Origin: Limnohabitans sp. Jir61
Lineage (GTDB): Bacteria > Pseudomonadota > Gammaproteobacteria > Burkholderiales > Burkholderiaceae_C
Length of the DNA stretch: 64,000 nt
Assembly: GCF_003063545.1 (NCBI RefSeq)
Contig: NZ_NESD01000001.1
Span: forward strand, 930,001 to 994,000
Direction of reading: 5' to 3'
Shown: piece after piece, positions 51,441 through 61,739 of the stretch
Numbering within the stretch: position 1 is the first letter of the stretch
Layout of the letters: the number at the start of each line of letters is the position of its first letter
Translations under genes and position numbers: made by a program
The notes under the pieces: generated by a model
Databases searched by the model: none
Told to the model about the DNA's origin: nothing
The model's input: the letters and a program-made list of their open reading frames with translations, nothing else

Positions 51441-51466
51441 AAAGCCACCTTAGGGTGGCTTTTTTT
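51441..51466 (+). terminator. Rho-independent terminator after the small lipoprotein gene
   Basis: AAAGCCACC-TTAG-GGTGGCTTT followed by TTTTT, 22 bases after the stop codon. The stem is strong and the T-run good. Confidence 0.88.
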
Positions 51467-51487
51467 ATGGCTGCATCAAAGTGATAT

Positions 51488-52273
51488 TTAAACTTGTACC
51501 CATTTTGAGCCAGAGCTTGGATGAGCCACATCAATATCCATCAAGCCGCATCCCAACGCAGCACTCAAACTTGCGCGCGCTAATTCAGGCGTGTTGTTTC
51601 GCTCACTCAAATGCGCGGCTTGAACATAGTCCAGTTGGTCATGTTTGAGGTGACTCAGGAGTTCAGCAGCAGCTTCATTGGCCAAATGCCCCCACGGCCC
51701 TGCCACACGTTGTTTTAAAAAACTTGGGTAACCCGAAGCTTTTAGCAAGTCTGGATCGTGGTTCGCTTCTAATAACAAAGCATGGCATCCTTGCAATGAT
51801 TCGATCACGTGTGAAGAGATGTGTCCCAAATCGGTGACCACGCCCAAGTGCCGGTCGCCATCGCTGCATCGCAATTGCAATGGCTCTCGAGCGTCGTGAG
51901 GTACTGTGAATGGAAAGGCTTGCAAGTTGCCAATTTCAATCGTGCATCCGTCACGCGCTACATTCAGCAAGTGTTGGTGTGCGGTCCAAGCCTCATCGCT
52001 GACAGCTAGCCAAGTGCCTTGACTCATCCAAAGTGGCGTTGAGTAGCGATTGACCAAACTGCGTGCGCAGCCTATGTGATCGCCATGTTCGTGGGTGATG
52101 AAGATGGCGTCAAGATCCTCAGCGCATGTACCTGCTTCGATCAGTCGCGTTTCTAGATCGCGTAAGCGAAGGCCGCAATCTATGAGTAGTCGGGTGGTGT
52201 GAATGCCACTTTGAACTTCTACCAAAGTGGCATTGCCAGTGCTGCCGCTACCTAAGCTTTTAAAGCGCAACAT
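51488..52273 (-). CDS. MBL-fold metallohydrolase (YycJ/WalJ-like)
   Basis: A 261-residue metallo-beta-lactamase-fold hydrolase. The metal motif THEHGDHIG gives H61, H63, D65 and H66; SLGSGSTGNATLV at the N-terminus, VTDLGHISSHVIE and LLLEANHD further on are characteristic of the YycJ/phosphoribosyl cyclic phosphodiesterase-like group. The substrate is not known. It follows bamC by 15 bases on the same strand. Confidence 0.85.
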   Translation of the reverse strand: MLRFKSLGSGSTGNATLVEVQSGIHTTRLLIDCGLRLRDLETRLIEAGTCAEDLDAIFITHEHGDHIGCARSLVNRYSTPLWMSQGTWLAVSDEAWTAHQHLLNVARDGCTIEIGNLQAFPFTVPHDAREPLQLRCSDGDRHLGVVTDLGHISSHVIESLQGCHALLLEANHDPDLLKASGYPSFLKQRVAGPWGHLANEAAAELLSHLKHDQLDYVQAAHLSERNNTPELARASLSAALGCGLMDIDVAHPSSGSKWVQV

Positions 52274-52288
52274 GGCGCATGCTTCGGA

Positions 52289-53395
52289 TTAACGCAGGTC
52301 GTCAGCCAGCAGCTTCAAAATACGCTGTGTGACGGGACTGTTCTCAGTTTGGCCTGCAGCGTTTTGGACGGTAACTTCGGTGGCGCTGTCTGTCTTACGA
52401 ACTGCAATCCGATATTTGACAGGCCCTGTTTCCGCAGCAGAGCTACTGAACATCTTGCTGAAAAACCCTTTTTCATCTTTGGTAGATGTGTCAACATAAC
52501 GCACAAAATAAACACCTTGGGCGCGGTCGCGATCTTCTACCGTAAACCCAGTCCGATCCAGAGCAACACCAACGCGTCGCCAAGCAACATCAAAAGAGTC
52601 CGGGATATTCAACACTGACGCGTTGCCATTGGTGATTAGCGTGGTTTTAGTTGACGCTACTTCGGCGGGTTGCGTACTTGCTTTGGCTTGTTCTGCAGAT
52701 ACTCCGAGTTTGATCATCAGACGGCTTAGAAATTCAGCCTCTAGCTCGGGATCATTCGGCCGAGGTTGCCAAATTGTTGATGTTTTTGATGAATCCTTGT
52801 ATTCCTCAGACATGCCTCGGTGCGTGACAAAAATGTCGACGCCGCCTGTTGTGTTGCGTTCGATGCGTGTGCGAAATTTATCGCGCTCACCTGAGGAATA
52901 CAAACCATCAAGTACTTTGCCAAGCGTCCGGCGCAAAAAGTCTTGTGGGATCTTTGCGCGGTTCTCTGACCATTCTGTTTCGAGTAAACCGATTTGTTGT
53001 TGTTCGATCACGTACTCAAAGCCGTTTTCTTTCCAAAAATCTTGGACGATGGGCCACACCACATCAGCCGATCGGTTGACGACCAACCAGCGTTGCTTGC
53101 CATCGCGTGCGATGCGCACATCGTTGACTTGACTGGCTGCTGTGCTTGCCACTGTTGGTGCCGGACGAATACCCATGCTGCTGGCGGTTATAGACCCACC
53201 TGGTACGGCATAACGGGTATCGCGTGTGAGTTGTGTCAAGTCAGGTGGAATATCGAGTGGCACAACTTTTGTGCCACCTTCAGTTTTGTAATTGACCTTG
53301 CTGCCGTCCATGATTGATCCGCAACCGCTGACCAATACCAACGCAGCTAACGCAATCGCGGTGCGATTCAAAGCAGAAGAAATTTTCACAGCCAA
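52289..53395 (-). CDS. bamC: Outer membrane protein assembly factor BamC
   Basis: A 368-residue BamC (NlpB) lipoprotein of the BAM complex. The lipobox LVSGC places the acylated cysteine at C25. The unstructured N-terminal part includes VPLDIPPDLTQLTRDTRY, the segment that in E. coli BamC binds BamD. Two helix-grip domains follow. In E. coli dapA-bamC are also adjacent, and here dapA lies 14 bases upstream, supporting the assignment. Confidence 0.92.
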   Translation of the reverse strand: MAVKISSALNRTAIALAALVLVSGCGSIMDGSKVNYKTEGGTKVVPLDIPPDLTQLTRDTRYAVPGGSITASSMGIRPAPTVASTAASQVNDVRIARDGKQRWLVVNRSADVVWPIVQDFWKENGFEYVIEQQQIGLLETEWSENRAKIPQDFLRRTLGKVLDGLYSSGERDKFRTRIERNTTGGVDIFVTHRGMSEEYKDSSKTSTIWQPRPNDPELEAEFLSRLMIKLGVSAEQAKASTQPAEVASTKTTLITNGNASVLNIPDSFDVAWRRVGVALDRTGFTVEDRDRAQGVYFVRYVDTSTKDEKGFFSKMFSSSAAETGPVKYRIAVRKTDSATEVTVQNAAGQTENSPVTQRILKLLADDLR

Positions 53396-53409
53396 GGCCT
53401 TTGTAACGG

Positions 53410-54303
53410 TTAGATCAAACCAGCAGCGCGCAACGCGCCTTCCACCACAGGCTCATTCGCCTTGGTGAGTTCGGTCATGGGTAAGCGCAGCGTTGGGCCT
53501 GCAAGGCCCATGCGGTGCATCGCCCACTTCACGGGGATGGGGTTGGCTTCCACAAACAGGTGTTTGTGAACAGGCATCAACTTAAATTGAATTTCCATGG
53601 CGCGCTTCACGTCACCCGCAATGGCAGCCATGCACAACTCGTGCATCAAGCGTGGGGCCACGTTGGCGGTCACGCTGATGTTGCCTTGGCCGCCGCACAG
53701 CATCAATGCCACGGCGGTGGGATCGTCTCCCGAGTAGACGGCAAAGCCTTTGGGCACATCACGAATCAACCACTCGGCGCGTTCGATGTTGCCTGTGGCT
53801 TCTTTGATACCCACGATGCCTGGCACTTGGGCCAAACGCAGCACAGTGTCGTGCGCCATATCGGCCACAGAGCGGCCGGGCACGTTGTACAAAATCACGG
53901 GCAAGTCCACCGCTTCGGCGATGGCTTTGAAGTGCAAATATTGGCCTTCTTGTGTGGGCTTGTTGTAGTAGGGCACCACTTGCAGTTGGCAATGTGCACC
54001 AACCTTTTTGGCAAACTTGGCCAGCTCAATCGCTTCAGCGGTCGAGTTCGCGCCGCAGCCAGCCATGATGGGCACGTGACGTTCGGCGTGTTTGGCAGCT
54101 TGTTCGACAGACACGCGGATGATTTCGCAGTGCTCTTCCACGTTGACGGTGGGTGACTCGCCTGTGGTGCCCACAACGCCGATGCAATCGGTGCCTTCGG
54201 CGATGTGCCAATCAATGAGTTTGCGCAGGGTGGGGTAGTCGACGCTGCCGTCTGTGTGCATGGGGGTGGTCAAAGCCACGATGCTGCCGGTAATGGGTGT
54301 CAT
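53410..54303 (-). CDS. dapA: 4-hydroxy-tetrahydrodipicolinate synthase
   Basis: A 297-residue TIM-barrel lyase, the first committed step of lysine/diaminopimelate synthesis (pyruvate plus aspartate semialdehyde). GTTGESPT (Thr46-Thr47), the tyrosine of [10 protein letters not shown] and the Schiff-base lysine of VGIKEATGN are present. The ATG at 54303 is used; a TTG at 54321 is an alternative, and neither has a clear ribosome site. It precedes bamC, as in E. coli. Confidence 0.96.
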   Translation of the reverse strand: MTPITGSIVALTTPMHTDGSVDYPTLRKLIDWHIAEGTDCIGVVGTTGESPTVNVEEHCEIIRVSVEQAAKHAERHVPIMAGCGANSTAEAIELAKFAKKVGAHCQLQVVPYYNKPTQEGQYLHFKAIAEAVDLPVILYNVPGRSVADMAHDTVLRLAQVPGIVGIKEATGNIERAEWLIRDVPKGFAVYSGDDPTAVALMLCGGQGNISVTANVAPRLMHELCMAAIAGDVKRAMEIQFKLMPVHKHLFVEANPIPVKWAMHRMGLAGPTLRLPMTELTKANEPVVEGALRAAGLI

Positions 54304-54358
54304 GTCCGCGAGTTCGGTCAAGGAAAAACGTTCATTCTAGCGATTGCGAACGCTGTTT

Positions 54359-54916
54359 TTAGTTCGAAAGTGAGTAACGCACAGGTGTTTGTGTGCCTTG
54401 CGTCTCGAGCACGGCTACGATGCGTTGCACAAAACGATCGGGTTCGGCCAAAAAGCCTTCTTCAAACGCCACTACGCGCAGGTCTTGGCACACGGCCAGC
54501 AGCTCGGCGGAGTGCAGCAAAAAGTCTGGGCGAGAAGGTTTGCCCACGGTTTCGTTGCCCGCAGAGAAGGTTTCGTAAATCAGAACGCCGTTGGGTGCGA
54601 GGCTGGCCAAGATGTTGGTCCACAGCGGACGCCACAGGTAGTTGGTGACGACCACGCCACCAAAAGTGCGGCCTTGCAGGGGCCAAGGCCCGTTTTCGAT
54701 ATCCGCGCACATGGCTTCGCCCAAGGGGCTGACGGCGGCGATGGCATCTGGGTTGCGGTCCACGCCTGTGACGGGGTGGCCAAGAGCTGCAAAGTGGCGC
54801 ATGTGGCGGCCATGTCCGCAGGCCAAGTCCAGCACATGGCAGCCAGTAGGCAACAGGTGCGACCAACGGGCCACCCAACTCGATGTGGGCTCTTGCCCAT
54901 GAAGCACAGTGCTCAT
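54359..54916 (-). CDS. Class I SAM-dependent methyltransferase
   Basis: A 185-residue Rossmann-fold methyltransferase. Motif I is HVLDLACGHGRHMRHF, followed by TGVDRNPDAI (acidic residue binding SAM ribose) and VVVTNYLWRPLW. It resembles methyltransferase type 11/TehB-like proteins, but the substrate cannot be inferred. It starts one base after the stop of the 48-residue membrane protein and lies 55 bases before dapA. Confidence 0.85.
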   Translation of the reverse strand: MSTVLHGQEPTSSWVARWSHLLPTGCHVLDLACGHGRHMRHFAALGHPVTGVDRNPDAIAAVSPLGEAMCADIENGPWPLQGRTFGGVVVTNYLWRPLWTNILASLAPNGVLIYETFSAGNETVGKPSRPDFLLHSAELLAVCQDLRVVAFEEGFLAEPDRFVQRIVAVLETQGTQTPVRYSLSN

Positions 54917-54917
54917 C

Positions 54918-55064
54918 TCAGAAACATCCCCAGACTTGGTCGGCCAAGGTCAGCAAGAACTCGGGCCGTAAATACATAGACAAAACCGCCAACAAAATGC
55001 CCACGCACACCAAGCCAATCGCAACTTGGCGAATCAAGGTGGGGCTGGTCAGGCGACGCATCAT
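54918..55064 (-). CDS. Small membrane protein, 48 residues
   Basis: A short open frame: MMRRLTSPTLIRQVAIGL, then VCVGILLAVLSMYLRPEFLL and TLADQVWGCF. It has a basic N-terminus and one hydrophobic segment (about residues 14-29), so should be a single-pass inner-membrane protein with its N-terminus inside. The stop (TGA) lies one base before the methyltransferase ATG, and the start is 17 bases after the MFS gene stop, so it fits a three-gene transcript. I know of no function. Confidence rests on gene packing and sensible composition, not on homology. Confidence 0.65.
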   Translation of the reverse strand: MMRRLTSPTLIRQVAIGLVCVGILLAVLSMYLRPEFLLTLADQVWGCF

Positions 55065-55081
55065 GGTTTGGATTTCAGTGC

Positions 55082-56308
55082 TTAAGCCGCAACGGTTTTA
55101 GGTGAATCGTTGCGCTCAATGGCATTTTCATTGACCGGCATGTTGATGAGCGCCGCAAACACGCCCAGCGCAATCGAGATGTACCAAACGATGTCGTAGC
55201 TGCCGGTTTTGTCGTACAAGTAGCCGCCGAGCCACACGCCCATGAAGCTGCCAATTTGGTGGCTGAAGAACACAAAGCCGCCCAGCATCGACAAGTGCGC
55301 CACGCCAAAAATCTGCGCCACCACCGCATTGGTGGGCGGCACAGTGGAGAGCCACAGCAGGCCCATCACGCTCGAGAAGATGTACACGCTCATCGGCGTG
55401 AGGGGCGCCCACAAGAACAGCACGATGGCCACCGAGCGCGAGAAATAAATGAACGACAAAATTTTGCGCTTGGCCATCCGCTGGCCCAAGCTGCCCGAAA
55501 TGTAGGTGCCAAACACGTTGAACAAGCCAATCAGTGCCAAGGCAATGCTGGCCACTTCGGGCGACAAGCCATGGTCTTTGAGGTAGCTGGGCATGTGCAC
55601 GCCGATGAACACCACTTGAAAACCACACACAAAGTAGCCTGCCATCAGCAGCTGAAAACTGCGGTAGTTCATGGCTTCGCGCAGTGCGTGCAGGATGGAT
55701 TGGTCGCGATGCGGCGTTGCCCCACCTGCAAAGCCGGGCTCACGCAAACCATAGGCGAGGGGAATGATGAGCATGGCCGACAGCGCCAACCACACCAAAG
55801 CCTCTTGCCAACCAAAGGTGCTGATCAGGTAGCCCTCAGTGGGCACCATTAAAAACTGGCCAAATGAACCTGCCGCTGCCGCCACGCCCATGGCCCACGA
55901 GCGCTTGGCCGCGCTCACGTTGCGCCCAATCACGCCGTAAATCACGGCGTAGGTCGTGCCTGCTTGGGCAATGCCAATCAAGACGCCCGCTGTCGCGGTG
56001 AAGAGGGCCGGCGTGTCCGAATACGCCATGCCAATCAAGCCGAGGGAATACATCACCGCGCAGGTCACGATGACACGGAACGCGCCAAAGCGATCAGCCA
56101 ACATGCCCGAGAAGATGCCTGCCACACCCCAAGTCAGGTTTTGAATGGCAATCGCCATGGCGAAGTTTTCGCGGGTCCAGTCTTGCGCTTGGGTGATGGG
56201 TTGCAGCCACAGGCCAAAGCCGTGGCGCACGCCCATAGACAAGGTGACGATGGCTGCCCCGCAGGCCAGCACTTGCCACATGGGCAGTGTTTTGTGTTGG
56301 TTGGTCAT
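55082..56308 (-). CDS. MFS transporter (oxalate/formate antiporter-like)
   Basis: A 408-residue twelve-helix major facilitator. MGVRHGFGLWLQPITQAQDWTRENFAMA and FSGMLADRFGAFRVI resemble the monocarboxylate/oxalate-formate branch; the loop 2-3 motif GMLADRFG is the standard MFS signature A. The substrate is unknown. The ATG at 56308 is used; a GTG at 56326 is also possible. It is divergent from parE; the 143-base gap must hold promoters for both but no strong pair is evident. Confidence 0.85.
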   Translation of the reverse strand: MTNQHKTLPMWQVLACGAAIVTLSMGVRHGFGLWLQPITQAQDWTRENFAMAIAIQNLTWGVAGIFSGMLADRFGAFRVIVTCAVMYSLGLIGMAYSDTPALFTATAGVLIGIAQAGTTYAVIYGVIGRNVSAAKRSWAMGVAAAAGSFGQFLMVPTEGYLISTFGWQEALVWLALSAMLIIPLAYGLREPGFAGGATPHRDQSILHALREAMNYRSFQLLMAGYFVCGFQVVFIGVHMPSYLKDHGLSPEVASIALALIGLFNVFGTYISGSLGQRMAKRKILSFIYFSRSVAIVLFLWAPLTPMSVYIFSSVMGLLWLSTVPPTNAVVAQIFGVAHLSMLGGFVFFSHQIGSFMGVWLGGYLYDKTGSYDIVWYISIALGVFAALINMPVNENAIERNDSPKTVAA

Positions 56309-56451
56309 GGTGCTGACTTTAACCAATGCCGACTCAAGCCGCTGTCACGGAGGTTTTTTGCTTCCTGCCAAGTCCTTGATTTAATTTGCGAAAACTGTCG
56401 GTCTGTTGTTTTATACAGTATCCGATTTGAAACTGTCTACAATGCCGCCCC

Positions 56452-58431
56452 ATGGCAACAAAGCAACCCACTACACCGCCCCAGTACTCGGAAGGCTCGA
56501 TTCGCGTCCTCAAAGGACTCGAACCCGTCAAGCAACGTCCGGGCATGTATACCCGCACCGACAACCCGCTGCACATCATCCAAGAGGTGTTGGACAACGC
56601 GGCTGACGAGGCCCTCGCTGGTCACGGCAAAAAGATCAGCGTCACGCTGCACAGCGATGGCTCGGTCAGCATCGACGACGATGGCCGTGGCATTCCGTTT
56701 GGCATGCACCCTGAAGAAAAAGCACCCGTCATTGAACTGGTGTTCACTCGCTTGCACGCAGGTGGCAAGTTCGACAAAGGCTCAGGCGGCGCATACAGCT
56801 TCTCCGGCGGTTTGCATGGCGTGGGTGTGAGCGTGACCAACGCGCTGGCCAAACGCATGGAAGCTACCTCGCACCGCGAAGGCCAAGTGGCCCGCTTGGT
56901 GTTCTCAGGTGGCGACGTGGTGGAAAAACTCACCACCCGCAAACAAGAAGCAGGCGACCGCAAGCAGGGCACATCGGTGCGCGTGTGGCCCGATGCCAAA
57001 TACTTTGAATCCTCGGCCTTGCCGATGAACGAGCTGGTGCACTTGTTGCGCAGCAAAGCCGTGCTCATGCCCGGCGTGAGCGTGACGCTCATCAACGAAA
57101 AAACCAAAGACACGCAAAACTGGCTCTACAAAGGCGGCCTGCGTGACTATTTGATGCAGACCCTGCACGGCGACCCCGTTATTCCTTTGTTTGAAGGCGA
57201 TGGCTATGCCGATAGCAACCACGACAGCTTTGCCGAAGGTGAGGGCGCAGCATGGGCTGTGGCTTTCACCGAAGACGGCCAGCCCGTGCGTGAGAGCTAT
57301 GTCAACCTGATCCCCACCAGCGCCGGCGGCACGCACGACAGCGGCTTGCGTGATGGCTTGTTCAACGCGGTGAAAAGCTTTATCGAGTTGCACGCCTTGC
57401 TACCCAAGGGCGTCAAGCTCTTGCCCGAAGACGTGTTTGCCCGAGCCAGCTATGTGCTGAGCGCCAAGGTGCTCGACCCTCAGTTCCAAGGCCAAATCAA
57501 AGAGCGCCTCAACTCACGCGATGCTGTGCGCTTGGTGTCGAGCTATGTGCGCCCCACCATGGAGCTGTGGCTCAACCAGCACGTTGAGTACGGCAAAAAG
57601 CTGGCCGAGTTGGCCATCAAGGCCGCACAAACGCGCCAAAAAGCCGGCCAAAAAGTCGAGAAGCGCAAAGGCTCAGGCGTGGCGGTATTGCCGGGCAAGC
57701 TAACCGACTGCGAAAGCAAAGACATTGCGCACAACGAAGTGTTCTTGGTCGAGGGTGACTCTGCGGGCGGTAGCGCCAAGATGGGCCGCGACAAAGAAAG
57801 CCAAGCCATCCTGCCGCTGCGCGGCAAGGTGTTGAACACGTGGGAAGTCGAGCGTGACCGCTTGTTTGCCAACAACGAAATTCACGACATTTCTGTAGCG
57901 ATTGGTGTGGACCCGCACGGGCCCAACGACACGCCCGATTTAAGCGGTCTGCGCTATGGCAAGGTGTGCATCCTGAGTGATGCGGACGTGGACGGCTCAC
58001 ACATTCAAGTGTTGTTGCTCACGTTGTTCTTCCGTCACTTTCCTAAGCTCATCGAAGCGGGCCATGTGTTTGTGGCGCGTCCACCGCTGTTTCGTGTGGA
58101 CGCACCGGCGCGTGGCAAAAAGCCAGCCACCAAGGTGTATGCCTTGGACGAAGGTGAACTCACCGCCATCCTCGACAAGCTGCGCAAAGACGGCGTGAGT
58201 GAGGGCAAATGGAGCATCAGCCGCTTCAAGGGCTTGGGCGAGATGAGTGCCGAACAACTGTGGGACACCACCCTCAACCCCGACACCCGTCGCCTCATGC
58301 CCGTGCAATTGGGCTTGCTGGACTTTGCAACCACCGAAGGTTTGATCACACAACTCATGGGTAAAGGCGAAGCCGCCGCACGCCGTGAGTTGATGGAACT
58401 GCATGGCGATTCGATTGAGATTGACGTATGA
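56452..58431 (+). CDS. parE: DNA topoisomerase IV subunit B
   Basis: A 659-residue GHKL ATPase subunit of topoisomerase IV, which decatenates daughter chromosomes. The N-terminal [18 protein letters not shown], the ATP-binding block and the TOPRIM motifs [14 protein letters not shown] and [11 protein letters not shown] are present. Subunit identity as ParE (not GyrB) follows from its length and from the overlapping parC. The start overlaps nothing; parC begins inside its stop (ATGA). Confidence 0.95.
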   Translation: MATKQPTTPPQYSEGSIRVLKGLEPVKQRPGMYTRTDNPLHIIQEVLDNAADEALAGHGKKISVTLHSDGSVSIDDDGRGIPFGMHPEEKAPVIELVFTRLHAGGKFDKGSGGAYSFSGGLHGVGVSVTNALAKRMEATSHREGQVARLVFSGGDVVEKLTTRKQEAGDRKQGTSVRVWPDAKYFESSALPMNELVHLLRSKAVLMPGVSVTLINEKTKDTQNWLYKGGLRDYLMQTLHGDPVIPLFEGDGYADSNHDSFAEGEGAAWAVAFTEDGQPVRESYVNLIPTSAGGTHDSGLRDGLFNAVKSFIELHALLPKGVKLLPEDVFARASYVLSAKVLDPQFQGQIKERLNSRDAVRLVSSYVRPTMELWLNQHVEYGKKLAELAIKAAQTRQKAGQKVEKRKGSGVAVLPGKLTDCESKDIAHNEVFLVEGDSAGGSAKMGRDKESQAILPLRGKVLNTWEVERDRLFANNEIHDISVAIGVDPHGPNDTPDLSGLRYGKVCILSDADVDGSHIQVLLLTLFFRHFPKLIEAGHVFVARPPLFRVDAPARGKKPATKVYALDEGELTAILDKLRKDGVSEGKWSISRFKGLGEMSAEQLWDTTLNPDTRRLMPVQLGLLDFATTEGLITQLMGKGEAAARRELMELHGDSIEIDV

Positions 58432-60779
58432 CCGATTTGTTAACCCCCGAGCTGCCCACCGCTGATAACGATGGCGACATCGCGCTGGGCCATTACGCCC
58501 AACGCGCCTACCTTGAATACGCGCTCAGCGTGGTCAAAGGCCGTGCTTTGCCCGATGTGTGCGACGGCCAAAAGCCGGTGCAGCGGCGCATTCTGTATTC
58601 GATGTCCCGCATGGGCCTCGGCTACAGCGGCCCAAACAACAACACAGGTGCCAAGCCGGTCAAATGCGCCCGCGTGGTCGGTGACGTGCTGGGCCGCTAC
58701 CACCCCCACGGTGACAGCGCAGCGTATGAAGCCCTCGTGCGCATGGCGCAAGACTTTGCGCAACGCTACCCGCTGATTGACGGTCAAGGTAACTTTGGTT
58801 CACGCGACGGCGACGGCGCTGCGGCCATGCGATACACCGAAGCCCGCTTGGCCAAAATCACAACGCTTTTGCTGGACGAGATTGACGAAGGCACGGTGGA
58901 CTTTCAGCCCAACTACGACGGCTCTACCGAAGAACCCAAGCAGTTGCCCGCCCGTTTGCCATTTGCCTTGCTCAACGGTGCCAGCGGTATTGCGGTGGGT
59001 ATGGCCACTGAAATTCCAAGTCATAACCTGCGCGAAGTGGCCGATGCGTGCGTGGCACTCATCAAGACCCCCAAGATGAGCGACGAAGAGTTGCTACAAA
59101 TCTTGCCCGCGCCCGATTACCCCGGTGGCGGCCAAATCATCAGCAGCGCATCAGACATTGCCGATGCGTACCGTACAGGCCGTGGTTCACTCAAAGTCCG
59201 CGCCCGCTGGGTCATTGAAGACTTGGCCCGTGGCCAATGGCAATTGGTGGTGAATGAACTGCCACCTGGCGTGAGCAGCCAAAAGGTCTTGGAAGAGATT
59301 GAAGAGCTCACCAACCCCAAGGTCAAGACAGGCAAGAAGGCGCTGAGCGCCGAGCAAACTCAACTCAAGGCAACCATCTTGGCCGTGTTGGACGTGGTGC
59401 GCGATGAGTCAAGCAAAGACGCCCCTGTGCGTTTGGTGTTCGAGCCCAAGACCCGCACGATTGAGCAGCAAGAACTCATCACCACTTTGCTGGCGCACAC
59501 CAGCCTAGAAACCTCGTCTTCTATCAACCTCACCATGGTGGGTATTGATGGTCGTCCTGTGCCCAAGTCGCTGCGCGAGATGTTGACCGAGTGGATTGAG
59601 TTCCGCTCTGCCACCATCCTGCGCCGCTCGCAGCACCGTTTGAACAAAGTGCTGGATCGCATCCATATCTTGGAAGGCCGCCAGTTGGTGTTGCTCAACA
59701 TCGACGAGGTGATTGCCATCATCCGTCAGAGCGACGAGCCCAAGCAAGCGCTGATGGAGCGCTTCAAACTCAGCGAACGCCAAGCCGAAGACATCTTAGA
59801 AATTCGCCTGCGTCAGCTGGCGCGTTTGGAAGCGATCAAGATTGAGCAAGAGCTCAAAGAGTTGCGCGACGAACAAGCCAAGCTCGAAGACATCGTGGGC
59901 AACCCATCGGCGCTGCGCCGCTTGATGGTCAAAGAAATTGAAGCCGACGCCAAAACCTTTGCCGATCCACGCCGCACGCTCATTCAAGAAGAGAAAAAAG
60001 CAGTGGCCGAAGTCAAGGTGGTGGACGAGCCAGTGACCGTGGTGGTTTCTGAAAAAGGCTGGGTGCGTGCACGCACAGGCCATGGCCACGAAGCCAGCGC
60101 CTTCGCCTTCAAGTCGGGCGACGGCTTGTACGGCACGTTTGAGTGCCGCACGGTGGACACCTTCATCGCGTTTGGCTCGAACGGCCGCATCTACTCGGTG
60201 CCCGTGTCGGCGTTGCCCGGCGCGCGTGGTGATGGCCAACCTGTGACCACGTTGATTGATTTGGAATCAGGCACTCAGTTGCTGCACTACGTGGCTGGCC
60301 CTGCAGGCGCGACGTACTTGCTCAGCAGCTCGGGTGGCTATGGTTTCATGGCCAACATCGAGCACATGATTTCGCGCAACAAAGGCGGTAAAGCCTTCAT
60401 CACCGTGGGCGAGGGCGAAACCGTCTGCCGCCCATCACCTGCTAGCGGTGGCTCGGGCGCGCAGCCTGTGGCACCCGCCACGCATGTGGCTTGTGCGTCT
60501 TCGGGCGGGCGCTTCTTGACCTTTGAGTTGTCTGAACTCAAAGCCATGGAAAAGGGCGGTCGCGGCTTGATGCTGCTCGACCTAGAAGCCAAAGACACCT
60601 TGGCCGGTGCGGCTGCGTACACACGCAGCGTGCGCATCGAAGGCATTGGCCGTGGCGGCAAAGTGCGCGAAGAAACGCTAGAAATTCGCAGCTTAAACAA
60701 CGCCAAAGCGGCACGCGCCAAGAAGGGTAAAGTGGCTGACTTGGGCTTTAAGCCGAATGCGGTGGTGCGGGTTGAATAA
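58428..60779 (+). CDS. parC: DNA topoisomerase IV subunit A
   Basis: A 783-residue type IIA topoisomerase cleavage subunit. The catalytic tyrosine is Y136 ([10 protein letters not shown]). The quinolone-resistance region reads [16 protein letters not shown] with S97 and E101, the same residues as susceptible E. coli ParC S80 and E84. The C-terminal half is the beta-pinwheel domain. It is coupled to parE by a four-base overlap and is followed by two terminators. Confidence 0.95.
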   Translation: MTDLLTPELPTADNDGDIALGHYAQRAYLEYALSVVKGRALPDVCDGQKPVQRRILYSMSRMGLGYSGPNNNTGAKPVKCARVVGDVLGRYHPHGDSAAYEALVRMAQDFAQRYPLIDGQGNFGSRDGDGAAAMRYTEARLAKITTLLLDEIDEGTVDFQPNYDGSTEEPKQLPARLPFALLNGASGIAVGMATEIPSHNLREVADACVALIKTPKMSDEELLQILPAPDYPGGGQIISSASDIADAYRTGRGSLKVRARWVIEDLARGQWQLVVNELPPGVSSQKVLEEIEELTNPKVKTGKKALSAEQTQLKATILAVLDVVRDESSKDAPVRLVFEPKTRTIEQQELITTLLAHTSLETSSSINLTMVGIDGRPVPKSLREMLTEWIEFRSATILRRSQHRLNKVLDRIHILEGRQLVLLNIDEVIAIIRQSDEPKQALMERFKLSERQAEDILEIRLRQLARLEAIKIEQELKELRDEQAKLEDIVGNPSALRRLMVKEIEADAKTFADPRRTLIQEEKKAVAEVKVVDEPVTVVVSEKGWVRARTGHGHEASAFAFKSGDGLYGTFECRTVDTFIAFGSNGRIYSVPVSALPGARGDGQPVTTLIDLESGTQLLHYVAGPAGATYLLSSSGGYGFMANIEHMISRNKGGKAFITVGEGETVCRPSPASGGSGAQPVAPATHVACASSGGRFLTFELSELKAMEKGGRGLMLLDLEAKDTLAGAAAYTRSVRIEGIGRGGKVREETLEIRSLNNAKAARAKKGKVADLGFKPNAVVRVE

Positions 60780-60804
60780 CGTAACGCACTAGTGACTCAA
60801 ATAG

Positions 60805-60833
60805 AAACGGCCCTTGCTTGCAAGGGCCGTTTT
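60805..60833 (+). terminator. Rho-independent terminator after parC
   Basis: AAACGGCCCTTG-CTTG-CAAGGGCCGTTT, a perfect 12-bp stem followed by T, 25 bases after the parC stop. This is the first of two tandem terminators. Confidence 0.85.
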
Positions 60834-60858
60834 AAATTGCTAGGTTGTTTGAGGCAAT

Positions 60859-60887
60859 AAAAAAGCGGCTCAAGGAGCCGCTTTTTT
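60859..60887. terminator. Second, bidirectional terminator between parC and the zinc-ribbon gene
   Basis: AAAAAAGCGGCT-CAAGG-AGCCGCTTTTTT has a perfect 12-bp stem with A/T runs on both sides, so it can work in both directions: as a backup for parC and as the terminator for the minus-strand gene that ends at 60903. Confidence 0.88.
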
Positions 60888-60902
60888 GTGGGGTGCCAAG
60901 AA

Positions 60903-61175
60903 TTAAGCTTTGGCTTTTTCTTTGGTGGCTGCCGCTGGGGTAGCGCCGTCTGCAGGTGCTGCCTCTTTCTTGGGAGGGCTGCAGTCAAAGCACACAAACA
61001 TAGATGAACCCAAGATGCGCTTGAATGAACCGTTGTTGCGGGGCTTGTGTACGCCGCACTTGATGCAGCTCATGGTGTCGCCGGTGCGGCCGAGGCCTTC
61101 GAAGGGTGAACCGCCTTTTTTCGATTTGTAGCGCAAACCGTCGTTGGAGATTTCTGTTTTTTCTGGGCGTGACAT
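60903..61175 (-). CDS. Small zinc-ribbon-like protein, 90 residues
   Basis: Unknown family. MSRPEKTEISNDGLRYKSKKG opens the protein, followed by GLGRTGDTMSCIKCGVHKPRN, a spacer, and FVCFDCSPPKK: two CxxC pairs about 25 residues apart that would form a zinc ribbon. The tail is an Ala/Pro/Lys-rich low-complexity extension (KKEAAPADGATPAAATKEKAKA-like). Its basic character suggests nucleic-acid or ribosome association, an inference only. It is a single gene between a bidirectional terminator and the DCC-family gene. Confidence 0.75.
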   Translation of the reverse strand: MSRPEKTEISNDGLRYKSKKGGSPFEGLGRTGDTMSCIKCGVHKPRNNGSFKRILGSSMFVCFDCSPPKKEAAPADGATPAAATKEKAKA

Positions 61176-61257
61176 TCGTTTTAGTTCTCGAGGCAAAGAT
61201 GCTATTTTCGCAAATTAATCAACCGTTCTGACAAGCGGGCCTCAAAAACCTCAAAAT

Positions 61258-61671
61258 TCACCGCAAAAAGCGCTTTGAAAACTTCAAAACGCTGGGGCCA
61301 ATGCGTTTTGAGATGGCTTGGCGGTGTTTGGCAAACAGCACATAGGCCGGTTGCAGCACCGGCATGAGCCACTTGCGCGACAAAAGCCACGCCAAAACAG
61401 GCAGTTTGGCCAGCCGATAGGCGCTGGCAAACACGGGCACACCCACCAGCACTTGGCCGTCAGCCGTGCGGCCATGAATCTGCGCCATGGCGGCTTCGCA
61501 CGAGATGTTGTGCCCTGCCGCCTCAAAGCCCGTTTGGGTAACGTCCACAAAGGCCAACTGGCCCTGTGCGTTGCGGCTTTGTAAAAAATCGATCTCGGCC
61601 ACGCACAGCGGGCACTGGCCGTCGTAGTACAGCGTGAGTTCGGGCGTGGTGGTGGCAGTTGTGGTTTGCAT
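61258..61671 (-). CDS. DCC-family (DUF393) thiol-disulfide oxidoreductase-like protein
   Basis: A 137-residue protein. The family motif DGQCPLC (DxxCxxC) follows TLYYD near the N-terminus, giving two cysteines in a thioredoxin-like setting; PVFASAYRLAKLPVLAWLL and a C-terminal YVLFAKHRQAISKRIG block are also family-like. Function is unknown. It is divergent from the amidase gene (68-base gap), and its ATG at 61671 is chosen over an in-frame GTG at 61698. Confidence 0.83.
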   Translation of the reverse strand: MQTTTATTTPELTLYYDGQCPLCVAEIDFLQSRNAQGQLAFVDVTQTGFEAAGHNISCEAAMAQIHGRTADGQVLVGVPVFASAYRLAKLPVLAWLLSRKWLMPVLQPAYVLFAKHRQAISKRIGPSVLKFSKRFLR

Positions 61672-61739
61672 CGGAACGTAGGCTAGCACGCCTACCAAGC
61701 GCGGTGCTGCACAAAGGGTAATCGGGCAGAATTCACCGC

